From: Acholoe squamosa
Lineage: Eukaryota; Annelida; Polychaeta; Phyllodocida; Polynoidae
Direction of reading: 5' to 3'
Length of the DNA stretch: 64,000 nucleotides
Assembly (NCBI GenBank): GCA_949317995.1
Contig: OX439043.1
Span: 4,704,501 to 4,768,500 of the forward strand
Part shown: positions 1 through 9,508 of the stretch, in pieces
Numbering within the stretch: the first letter of the stretch is position 1
How the letters are laid out: every line of letters starts with the position of its first letter
Program-made: the position numbers and the translations under genes
The notes under the pieces: model-generated
What the model saw: the letters and a program-made list of their open reading frames with translations, nothing else
What the model was told of the DNA's origin: nothing
The model's database searches: none

Positions 1-183
1 GGACTGCTGCGGCGGGATATGCTGGTTTATATGCACCTCGGGTTACTACACCATATTTGAAGGATATCGACACAAGTATGAAGTGATACTGAACACAGAA
101 AGGATAGGCTAAAGTTATAACTTACTATCTGAACTCAGTTAGAGGAATCCAAACTTTTTCCAACACGTTGTAGAGAAAATTTT

Positions 184-194
184 CCAAGATGGCG
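184..194 (+). promoter_or_regulatory. YY1-like motif in LINE A leader
   Basis: The sequence CCAAGATGGCG matches the core of the YY1 site (AAGATGGCG). The human L1 5' UTR carries a YY1 site close to its start that guides correct initiation. Here the motif lies 255 nt before the chosen ORF1 start. LINE B has an equivalent motif at 26147-26157, 308 nt before its ORF1. A short upstream ORF starts at 201 in the same leader. The role is inferred. Confidence 0.4.
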
Positions 195-438
195 CTGCCC
201 ATGTCGACAACGTACAAACACAATTTGTAATCATTCACACCTCCACCCAAAGGATTCTTCTATACATAAAACTGTTACCTGCAAATTCTATAAAACCTTA
301 TTAGTGAGATAGTCACTATTTATTAGACTTTTGAAACACAAACATCTAATACGAAAATTGATGTTAAACCGTGCTACTAGAAATACGCATCGCTCCACAA
401 GTTCTACGCCTGACTCTATAGTGTCAAGGTCATACAAC

Positions 439-1863
439 ATGGCAGCTTCCGCTCCAAACAAAAACATCAATTTGCAAGGCGAAAATAATGACTCTGAAGA
501 AGACGTAACTAACTATTTGCCTGCCCTGAAGTACAAAGCACCTCCTAAGGCTATAATTGATAAAATCAATGAGCTTGATGATAGACTCAAAGCCCAGGAA
601 AGTATCTCAAGGCGAACTATCAACCTACTCAACGGCATGGAAATGCGAATGTTTGGTCCCAAAGGAATACCCCAAGACAAGACGGCTACCATCCCCGAGC
701 TGGAAAGCAAGTTAAATGTACACGATACTACACTTTCACAACATAGTGATAACATTGAAAAAAACATCACTGATATATCCAAGCTAAGTGAAGTATCGGA
801 TAAGCATACTGATCAATTCGCCAAAGCTGATGGGGAAAGGAAAAAGAGAATCCTGATCATTGAAGGACTAGATGAAGACCGTCCCGGTAGTCTACGAGAC
901 ACCTTAGACCAACTAACAAATGATCTGGGCCTAGACTTCAATAACTCTGTCGCTGAAGTACTCTACAGAAGAGGGAAAAAGCAAACCCCTAATGAAAATC
1001 AGAAGAGGAACCCTAACTACAGACCTCGTAAGAGACCAGTGGTAATTATCTTCTCATCTGCCCATTATAAGATACAAATCTTCTCTAAAATCAAAAATCT
1101 GCAAGGAAACAACACATGGAAGGGTGTACACCTGACCGATGACGTGAGTCCCGAAGAAAAACTCATGCAAAAAAACCTTCGATCCATACAAGCCCTGGCA
1201 AAAAGCAAAGACATTGAATGCACTGTTAAAGGTACACAAATTATTATCCAAGGACACCCCTATGCATACAAAGACATTGGAAACCTACCCATGGACCTGT
1301 CGTTGAAGAATGCTAAAACTGTCGAAACACCTGATGGTGTGGCGTTCCAAGGTGAACATTCAATCTACTCAAACCTCTACAAATGTGATATTCAATTTGA
1401 AGGTCATTCATATGACTCACTGGAGAGGGCCTACCAAGCCAAAAAAGCCTTAGTTTGTAACCAAGTACATATATTAAGAAGAGTAAATATGGCAAAAACA
1501 CCCCTAGACAGTATGTATGCTGCCAAGTCTTGCAAATTAAATAATGAATGGTATGATGAGGATGAAACCGTGATGAAGAGACTACTAGAAATAAAATTCT
1601 CTCAACCTGCTATGCTACACGAGCTAACCCAAACACAGGGAAAATACTTATATGAGGCCACCCAAAACAAGACATATGGATCTGGGTTTCATCTGGGCCA
1701 GAAGGACATCATAACCATCCAAAATGTAGCAAAAAATGAACATGAGTGCGCAAACAAACTGGGCGAAATGCTGATGAACCTAAGATATCAACACACGAAT
1801 GAGAGACCCCTTCCAACAAGTGAAGAAATCAGACTAAATATTGCGACAGCCCAAGGGCCATAA
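439..1863 (+). CDS. LINE A ORF1 protein: coiled coil, RRM-like RNA-binding region and NADAR domain
   Basis: This is a 474-residue nucleic-acid-binding ORF1 protein. I chose the ATG at 439 for its good context (A at -3, G at +4); an in-frame ATG at 361 has a weak context and would add 26 residues. Residues about 30-130 are charged and helical, as in ORF1 coiled coils. Residues about 135-260 start with KRILIIEGLDED, an RRM-like first strand as in L1 ORF1p, followed by a basic stretch and a C-terminal-domain-like segment (GVHLTDDVSPEE). Residues about 303-450 match the NADAR/DUF1768 pattern: SNLY, an S-x-E-x-x-YQAKKA motif, a Trp in the middle, VMKRLLEIKFSQ, L-x-EAT, YGSG, and a final NKLGEMLMNLR. 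NADAR proteins are N-glycosidase-type enzymes linked to ADP-ribose and NAD metabolism, and some remove ADP-ribose from guanine in DNA. The domain call is by motif only; activity of this copy is inferred. Confidence 0.85.
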   Translation: MAASAPNKNINLQGENNDSEEDVTNYLPALKYKAPPKAIIDKINELDDRLKAQESISRRTINLLNGMEMRMFGPKGIPQDKTATIPELESKLNVHDTTLSQHSDNIEKNITDISKLSEVSDKHTDQFAKADGERKKRILIIEGLDEDRPGSLRDTLDQLTNDLGLDFNNSVAEVLYRRGKKQTPNENQKRNPNYRPRKRPVVIIFSSAHYKIQIFSKIKNLQGNNTWKGVHLTDDVSPEEKLMQKNLRSIQALAKSKDIECTVKGTQIIIQGHPYAYKDIGNLPMDLSLKNAKTVETPDGVAFQGEHSIYSNLYKCDIQFEGHSYDSLERAYQAKKALVCNQVHILRRVNMAKTPLDSMYAAKSCKLNNEWYDEDETVMKRLLEIKFSQPAMLHELTQTQGKYLYEATQNKTYGSGFHLGQKDIITIQNVAKNEHECANKLGEMLMNLRYQHTNERPLPTSEEIRLNIATAQGP

Positions 1864-2282
1864 GCACTGACCGAACCAATGAACTCACTTTCATCTTTCC
1901 TCTGTATATTTGCTTCTTTAAATCTGTTTTTCAGATATGCATATATATTGATTACATTTTCGCATCTTTCTTTCTGTACTTATCCATTATATTGTACTAC
2001 TTATGAAAAAAACTGTTATGTTGACCCTATAACCTTGTACCTGTGTGTCCCTTGTCAGTTAAGTCTTCACTAGGATGTTATACCAAACCTAGCAATGTAT
2101 CCAATCATTGGGGACGGCATAAAGGCCTATGTCCCTTTTTTGATACTTAATTTGAAAAATCTTATTTTGAGGAGGGGAGGAAAGGGAAAGGAAATCTTGA
2201 ACCTTAAAATACCTACTGCATATATATTGATTCCTTGTTCACATGTAGATAGCTATAAAATGAACTGTACTCTAGAACTAAC
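1864..2282 (+). other. LINE A inter-ORF spacer
   Basis: This is a 419-nt AT-rich spacer between the ORF1 stop and the ORF2 ATG. It is long for a LINE, where the ORFs often overlap or lie close together. It contains several out-of-frame ATGs, short ORFs and a purine-rich tract near 2168-2192. No splice site or internal ribosome entry structure could be identified by eye. LINE B has a similar but longer spacer. Confidence 0.6.
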
Positions 2283-5153
2283 ATGCAATACAGTGACATG
2301 ATAAGCCTAAAGGGCACCAGAGGATTGCGCTTCATGCATTTAAATGTTCGAAGTTTTAGGGCAAACTATGCTACTATATGTGCTGAGATATACCCAGCTA
2401 ATCTGGAAATCTTTTCTTTCTCAGAGACCTGGTTAAAAAATGAAGATGATGAAATGAATTATCAATTTTATGGTTACACACGCTATAGATTAGATAGACA
2501 AGTAACTGATAGAAAAGGAAATATAAAAATTGGTGGTGGGATTTGTGTTTTTGTGAAACATGGCTTGTCCCATGACTATGATATGTTCCCACTTCTGAAT
2601 AGATCCGACAAAGACATTGAGGTACAACATATTTTAATTACTAAAGATCACATGAAACCTATAATTTTTCTTAATGTATACAGACCCCCTGATGGAGACA
2701 AAAATGAATTTGTCAACATATTTGAAGGAATCATCTCTAATATTGAAAATAGGAACAAATTTGAAATTGTGGCCATGGGAGACTTCAATTTTAATGTAAA
2801 TGATGACAATGATGTCCTGAATAACCTACTAAATCGAATGAAAACCTATGGCCTAAAACAAGAAATCAAAAACTGCACACGGAAAAATGCTATTTTAGAC
2901 CTAATCTTTACAGATATCAGACCAAATTTTGTGAAATCAGGGGTCTCGAATAACTACATATCCGATCATCTACCCATTTACCTAATCAGGAAAAAATGGA
3001 AAATTCCTGAAGAAAAAGTGTATATAACAGGTCGTTCTTATTCACGTCTTACAGATGAAGTCCTTTTCAATGAATTTGATAATTATGATTGGGAAACCTT
3101 TAATAACACAGAAGATGTAAATTGTGCTTGGATTCATTACGAAAATGCAATACGTAATATACTAGATAGACACTGTCCGATTACTAGTTTTTTAGTATCC
3201 AAACACAGGGACCCTTGGATGAACCAAAATGTTTTTGAAATTATTAGAGAAAAAAATATGAAACTATGGAAAGCGAGGAGGACAGGTAGTAATATAGATT
3301 GGAAATCATCTTCTAAATTCCGAAACAAAGCGAATAAAATAATAGACAAAGCCCGGAAAAACTTCTTTAAAGAACAATTAGAAACATATAAAAATGATCA
3401 TAGAAAATACTGGCGAGTTATTAACAATCTACTACCTGGTCAGCCAAACCGCCCAAAAGACATAATATTAAATGATCATGATAATAATAGCACTTTGGTT
3501 CCCCACGACAAAATTCCTGACTTTATCAATCATTACTTTGTAAATATTGGTCCTGTACTTGCGAAAAACTTGAATATTCCATGGAAACCTTATGATAACT
3601 GCATAGCTGATAAAATGGAACCTTTTAATACAAATATACAAGAAGTTTCCAAAATCATACATGACATACAAGTGTTCAAATCCTCAGCAATTAATAATAT
3701 ATCTACATCAGTGTTAAAGAAAGTATTTAAACATGATCCTGGAAAACTGGTTAAGATCTTTAACCTCTCGTTTCAAACCAATACAGTACCAAATTCCTGG
3801 AAAATATCTAGGGTAACTCCAATACCGAAATCTGGCAACTTGAAACTTGTAAACAATTATAGGCCTATCTCTTTGTTACCTTTGCCCTGTAAATTAATAG
3901 AAAAAATTGTGCATAATAGAGTTTATGGTTTCTTATTGAAAGAAAAAATATTAACGTCACACCAAGGTGGCTTTAGACCTGGTTATAGTACAGTGGATAC
4001 TCTTGCACGGTTTACTGACGATATTAAAAGAAATGTAAATATGAATAAATCTACAATAGCCTCCTTTATAGACTTGCGTAAGGCTTTTGACACCGTAGAC
4101 CACTCTATCCTTCTCACTAAGCTTAACCATTATGGTATAAGATCAGATAACTACCATTGGTTTGAAAACTATCTAACAGATAGATACCAAACTACCCTAG
4201 CAAATAATCTTCAGTCTGGAAAGGAGAGGGTGGTCTGTGGGGTACCCCAGGGATCGATTTTAGGTCCTTTACTTTTTTTAATCTATATTAATGATGTAAC
4301 AAATTGTATAAAAAAATGTAAAATTAAGCTTTATGCAGATGATACTGTGATATACTCAGCTCACAATAACTTTGATAGCGCTAAGCGAGAACTACAAAAT
4401 GACCTCGAAGTCTACTCCACCTGGTGTATACAGAATAAGCTATCCATAAACGTGGAAAAAACCAAAGTAATGATCTTCTCTTCAAGCTCAAAAAAATTGA
4501 ATACCCTATCTGCTAACATATCCTTGAATGATCAATTACTTCAGGTTGTACCTAGTTATAAATACCTTGGTGTAACTCTCGATCCTCTATTGCACTATAA
4601 TATACATCTAAATAATCAATCAAAGACTATTGCCTACAAAATGTACAAACTTTGTCATCTACGCAAGTATCTTGATGTAAAACTTGCTATAAGAATTTAT
4701 AAGACCACTATTTTACCCTATATGGAATATGCAGACATATGTTTTATGAGTACGTATGATAAATATTTAGATCCACTCCAATATTTTCAAAATAGATGTA
4801 TAAAAATATGTCTTCAAGTACCTCATCTAACTAGTACAAATCTAATACATAATATGAATAAGATAAACTTCCTACATGATAGACGATACATTCACCTCTT
4901 AAATTTCATGTATATTCGGTCTCGTGATAAAGACTTTCTAGATGTTAGACCTATAAGAACCAGATTACATGATGCCCCTACATTGAATGTTATAACCCCA
5001 AACTGTCTTATGTATGCACGGAGCGTTGAATATCTGGGTGCCATAAGCTGGAATGCTCTGACAACGGGTAGGAGAAATGCCCCTACCCTAGACCAGTTTA
5101 AAACCGAATCTAGAAACTACTTGGCAGAACTCTTTCCCTATGTCAGACCATAG
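2283..5153 (+). CDS. LINE A ORF2: APE-type endonuclease and reverse transcriptase
   Basis: This is the 956-residue LINE replication enzyme. It nicks target DNA and copies the element RNA by target-primed reverse transcription. The N-terminal apurinic-type endonuclease shows SETW (residues 47-50), the YRPPDG loop, GDFN (166-169) and SDHLPI (227-232), so the catalytic landmarks are present. The reverse transcriptase has NNYRPISLLP, FIDLRKAFD (around 600), GVPQGSILGP (around 653) and the catalytic YADD (684-687), followed by KYLGVTLD. The C-terminal tail (about 750-956) has no RNase H and no obvious CCHC knuckle. This fits a Jockey/CR1/L2-like lineage, though the exact clade needs a tree. The ATG at 2283 begins just before the conserved RFMHLNVRS start of the endonuclease. 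The frame is uninterrupted, so this copy may be competent. Confidence 0.93.
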   Translation: MQYSDMISLKGTRGLRFMHLNVRSFRANYATICAEIYPANLEIFSFSETWLKNEDDEMNYQFYGYTRYRLDRQVTDRKGNIKIGGGICVFVKHGLSHDYDMFPLLNRSDKDIEVQHILITKDHMKPIIFLNVYRPPDGDKNEFVNIFEGIISNIENRNKFEIVAMGDFNFNVNDDNDVLNNLLNRMKTYGLKQEIKNCTRKNAILDLIFTDIRPNFVKSGVSNNYISDHLPIYLIRKKWKIPEEKVYITGRSYSRLTDEVLFNEFDNYDWETFNNTEDVNCAWIHYENAIRNILDRHCPITSFLVSKHRDPWMNQNVFEIIREKNMKLWKARRTGSNIDWKSSSKFRNKANKIIDKARKNFFKEQLETYKNDHRKYWRVINNLLPGQPNRPKDIILNDHDNNSTLVPHDKIPDFINHYFVNIGPVLAKNLNIPWKPYDNCIADKMEPFNTNIQEVSKIIHDIQVFKSSAINNISTSVLKKVFKHDPGKLVKIFNLSFQTNTVPNSWKISRVTPIPKSGNLKLVNNYRPISLLPLPCKLIEKIVHNRVYGFLLKEKILTSHQGGFRPGYSTVDTLARFTDDIKRNVNMNKSTIASFIDLRKAFDTVDHSILLTKLNHYGIRSDNYHWFENYLTDRYQTTLANNLQSGKERVVCGVPQGSILGPLLFLIYINDVTNCIKKCKIKLYADDTVIYSAHNNFDSAKRELQNDLEVYSTWCIQNKLSINVEKTKVMIFSSSSKKLNTLSANISLNDQLLQVVPSYKYLGVTLDPLLHYNIHLNNQSKTIAYKMYKLCHLRKYLDVKLAIRIYKTTILPYMEYADICFMSTYDKYLDPLQYFQNRCIKICLQVPHLTSTNLIHNMNKINFLHDRRYIHLLNFMYIRSRDKDFLDVRPIRTRLHDAPTLNVITPNCLMYARSVEYLGAISWNALTTGRRNAPTLDQFKTESRNYLAELFPYVRP

Positions 5154-5703
5154 CACATTATTATTTAATAATACTTTAAATTACTAATATGTTACTTGCC
5201 ACTACCTTGTGAACAAAACTGAAAACCATGTTACTATCTAGAATCAAACCTTACATTAATTTGTTTTACACTGTCTAATCCTTATATACTCCCCTCCCAT
5301 CTCATCTTCGTTATAATATAATATATTGTGTCAACTGTCTTGCATACCATAAACCGAAGAAAGGATGAACCAGAAGAATCAACCCTTACACAGATCACTG
5401 TGGGGATGAGGTTCTCTTCCTTCATTATTATCTCGATTTACTATCTATTATTTTCTTTTATTGTGATTCATTGTTTATCAATGGTATTGATTATTACTTT
5501 TGATATATGCTATGTTACTCGGTGACTCCTAAAATATAAGCTAAAAAACATATATACCTATGTATTGTATGTCTATGATACTTCTAGATATTACCGGTAA
5601 CCTATGCATCGAAACTTTCTTTCATCAATGTACCAAACAATCAAAGGACCAACCAAATGTATAGAAATCTTGGGATAATAAAGTAAATTCAAACTAAAAA
5701 AAA
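5154..5703 (+). other. LINE A 3' UTR with poly(A) signal and tail
   Basis: This is a 550-nt AT-rich 3' UTR. It has AATAAA at 5677-5682 and an A8 run at 5696-5703 where homology to the duplicated flank starts. LINE B ends in a similar way (AATAAA, about eight bases, then an A tract). Confidence 0.65.
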
Positions 5704-6421
5704 GGAGACCACCATGTTGGTCTGTCCTGGGGTTGCTAATAAGTGTATCTGATATATGTATAGGAGTTGGTGGTGCAAGGATTATCTGTAAGGAGTGACT
5801 TCATTAAACAAGCTGGACACTCAGATGTTGGCATCTGATATAGTTAGAATATGAGGACCAGTTGATTTGATTAGGCATTATGAGATAACATTATGCTGAA
5901 ATTTGCTGGACGGTAGCAGAGGCAAGTCAAAATCAACCTATCAGTATAACGAGTATTACCAGGGTAATATAATGTTCAAACAAAAGTGAATTAAATATCT
6001 AAACTATAGCTTAGTCAAACTTGGTGTTTCTGGTAGGACTTGAATAGCATGGTCGTAGCTTATTTAGAAATGCCATCCAAAGTGACCATGTTAGTCACTG
6101 TCACACCCAAACAGTAGATCCATAATCACTAACAAGTCAATACTCTCTCCTCTGTTGACCTCCAGGCACCCCTCCACCCAGATCAGTGCACTGATGGAAT
6201 ACCAGACAGATTCATAATGTGTTTCTCTCTTCACACATGTCAACTCATGCCTGGCTCTATATCAGATGTAAAAATGGACTAACTACATCTACAGAGATAA
6301 TCCTCATCAGAGGACACATGTTCTTTCAGTTTATCCATGGTGAAAGCTTTGACTGTTTTCTTTTTAGTTCAAGTAATTACTTGATGCTCATGTGCACCTT
6401 GCAAATTACAGCTATTATCAT

Positions 6422-6484
<63 letters not shown>

Positions 6485-9369
6485 AATTCATGCCACTATC
6501 TATATCTGATATGTGGAAAGATAACATGCACCACATCAACCCTCAAGGAGGACCCGGTATGATCGGTATGATAAAAGAATGCAGCGATTGTACATGAAGG
6601 TTTCCTGGTAAAATTGAAGCTTAATCGTTACCAATCATCAATCAATCTAATAATGGTAAATGCAATATGCATAACCTTAATATGCCTATAAGTCAGCATG
6701 ATGATAAAATGTTTCCCTGGTGAGTAACTCGCATGGGCTGCATTCATACATCATGAAGACCAATGCTCATGATAATCTGGATATCACAGCTTTTGGCTGA
6801 AACAAAGGCTTGAATGATCCATTTGCAAATTAGTTCTACCAATGTGTATGACCCCTGAAAGACAGATCTTATGTAAAAGCTACTACACTTGAGCCACTTG
6901 ATGCTAGAAGATAAGCTGGTAGGGTGATTCAACTTGATGTAACAGTATGTCGGGGTTGAGACATGAGAAAGGTAGGAGAGTTGCAATATGTGATGCTGAA
7001 CCCCAGATTAACAAGCAGAGTAATTGGCATCAAACCCCTAGAATCATTATTTGATGCCAGATCCATGCTTTCCTTTCCTACCTTTCTACAGATGGGAATA
7101 AGAACCCAAGAACACAGAGTTTAGAAAGGTTGAAGAGTCTTCATTTGTAATCTGAAGACTTTCATGGAAGCCTTGTTTAATGTGGAACCCGTATCAATGA
7201 GTCTAATAATCATGTTAGAACACAGCAGCCTCAACTTGATACTTGACTGGTAAATGAAACAGCACCTCAAAGGGTGTAGATGTCAAACAGCATTTAATTT
7301 TTAACATTCAAACAGAGTTTTAATATTGGAAGCATTATATGATAGCCATAAAATAAAGACAAAGAGTCTGTGACAAAGCTGGCATTTTATAATAGACAGA
7401 TATTAGCTTGTTATTTTGCTCACTTCAAAAATCTCATGGTTTCTGTGTTAATCTTTTAAAGTATTTGTCATACCAAACCCCTGTTATTGTCAGCGTTTGA
7501 CAGCATTCCTTGGCTCTTCATCAATAATGTGATGGTTTGGGGGTTCATTTGTTTACATGGAAAATAAAGTAATTTGCCAAAGAGTTGGAATAATCCTAAG
7601 TATTTATAGTTAGGATTATTCAAGATTATTTAAATTTCAAGAAGGATTCCCTTTTCAGTGTATTAGGGTTGACCAATACAAGTACACTTCACCCACTGAT
7701 GATTATTCTTGTGAGAATCATTTGATAAACTCGTCATCATTCATAGACTCTTTTGGGAACCTCTGATGTTTACCTTACACAACCTGTGGAGGAAATTGAA
7801 GATATAGCCTTGACCTTTTGACACCTCAGGTGGAGAGTGATCCCGGTCCACACTTTATGGTAAATATGCATGGGGCCATAAGGTGTCTACCCTAGGAATA
7901 TGTAAGTCCATCATAGATAGGTATATGGGCCCTGCTGGTATCTCACTTGCTGTACGCATACATCCCTCCAAGTATGAGCTATAGGAGAAGAAAAACTATG
8001 GGCCACGTTCCTAAAATTTCCACCAAAAGCATTGATCTAAGTCACTCTCTTTGACTGACAGGATTCTTAGAAAATCTATTCTTGAGAAGACTGTAGATCA
8101 ATTACGGTCCATAGGTTTATGAGCAACATAAACATTTAATTTTTGTTGCAGTCATTTTTCTCCTGGTATATTCATTAATTCAAAAGGCTAAGTAGAATTA
8201 TATCAATGTAAAAGCAGAATATCAGAATCATGCCCTGGCAGTCCCTCACAAAAAAAGAGATGATATTTCTGCCCATCCACTATGCTCTATATCAGATGCT
8301 AAATATCTAGGCCAACTATGAGCGACAAGCTACATGGCTGACAAGGCAATTCCTGTGCATTGTGGGATAACTCCCAGGCTGTGATACTTGAAGGGTTCAA
8401 TAGTGGTCTCTGGGGTGTGGAGTGACAGGGGGTTGTTAGTTAACTACAGTCATCTCCCTTATATCGGTTTAAGCAAATCAGTCACCTGTCGCTACAAAAT
8501 TACATCCTGACACATTACCAGGACCCTCCGGAATCTACATATATTTTTGTATGCACTTAGGGTTTAGTAAAGGGCCCCTCTGTAGTGTGGGTACAAACCT
8601 ACAGGGAATTAAACCTACAGCAATTCCAACTGACAAGATAGATTTGGCCATGGATGTACTTATTATTCAAGGGGTAAACCTAACACAAGATTGGAAATGA
8701 ACAGAAATAAGTTTTTGAGGTGAACCTTTTGAATATGTTTTTAGACCACCAGCAACCATACCAAACAGGTTCCATCTTGGGATATTTATCGATTTATGAA
8801 TGTCACAAGACCATTGTTTAATAGAGCCTATGCTGCAAATTAATTATTCCAAAATTATAAAATGTAACATTTGCAATTTGTCAATTCACCAATTTCATAG
8901 TGTAAATAAACCCTCCCCTCCTCCCACCTCCACAGCAATGATATCAATTACAGACAGTTAGGGGTCATCAGGACTGGAATGGTCCAGTTAGATCTGGTGT
9001 TATCCGAGTGATAAAGTCTGATCCAGTCAGTGATGGACAAAAGGTGGAGGGTTTATGTGGCACTGTCAGGGATGAGTCTTAAATCCATGACTATCACCTC
9101 TCATCTTCCAACTCCCCTATGGACCTCTCTATGATCTGCAGCTTATGTCACATGTCAGTGGCCCACAATGACACATGTGTGAAATGGCAATGGATCATAG
9201 TGTAGTGGATATTGCACTCCCATCAGAGCTGAGAGGATCAACAGTTAGTGAAGGCAATATCATCTTAAACTCAACAGCATACTGATCAATAGTTTAGTAT
9301 GATAAAGAGGCAATTTAGGTATGTGGATTTCAACATGCTACAACTAGAGATATTCAAGTTGTATGAGAA

Positions 9370-9371
<2 letters not shown>
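5704..9371 (+). repeat. Segmental duplication, copy 1
   Basis: Non-coding sequence here aligns by eye in the same orientation with copy 3. The stretch 5720-6370 matches about 34118-34860, 6890-7080 matches 36330-36490, 7800-7870 matches 37310-37350 plus 37881-37910, and 8900-9140 matches 38930-39130. The interval 6890-8690 also matches copy 2 (about 19720-21360). Similarity is clear but patchy, so the duplication is old. I saw no exon or RNA gene in it. Confidence 0.75.
6424..6481. repeat. (AT)29 microsatellite
   Basis: This is an uninterrupted AT dinucleotide run inside duplication copy 1. Short reading frames across it encode only Tyr-Ile repeats and are not genes. Confidence 0.98.
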
Positions 9372-9436
<65 letters not shown>

Positions 9437-9446
9437 TACATATATG

Positions 9447-9504
<58 letters not shown>
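9372..9504. repeat. Compound (AT)n microsatellite
   Basis: Two long AT runs flank a 20-nt interruption near 9431-9450 that contains ACATATATGT and is nearly palindromic. The whole tract can form a cruciform or slip during replication. It lies at the far end of duplication copy 1. Confidence 0.97.

Positions 9505-9508
<4 letters not shown>

Larger units (their letters stand above)
170..5703 (+). mobile_element. LINE A: non-LTR retrotransposon with NADAR-containing ORF1
   Basis: This is a two-ORF LINE lying 5' to 3' on the plus strand. It has a leader with a YY1-like motif, ORF1 (439-1863), a 419-nt spacer, ORF2 with endonuclease and reverse transcriptase (2283-5153), and a 3' UTR ending in AATAAA (5677-5682) and an A8 tract (5696-5703). 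The 3' boundary is supported because sequence from 5704 onward aligns with another copy of a segmental duplication near 34100. The 5' boundary is a guess from the position of the YY1-like motif; bases 1-169 show nothing I recognise and could belong to the leader or the flank. ORF2 has no RNase H domain, and its motifs resemble the Jockey/CR1/L2 group. Both ORFs are open, so this is a young or conserved copy. Confidence 0.88.
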
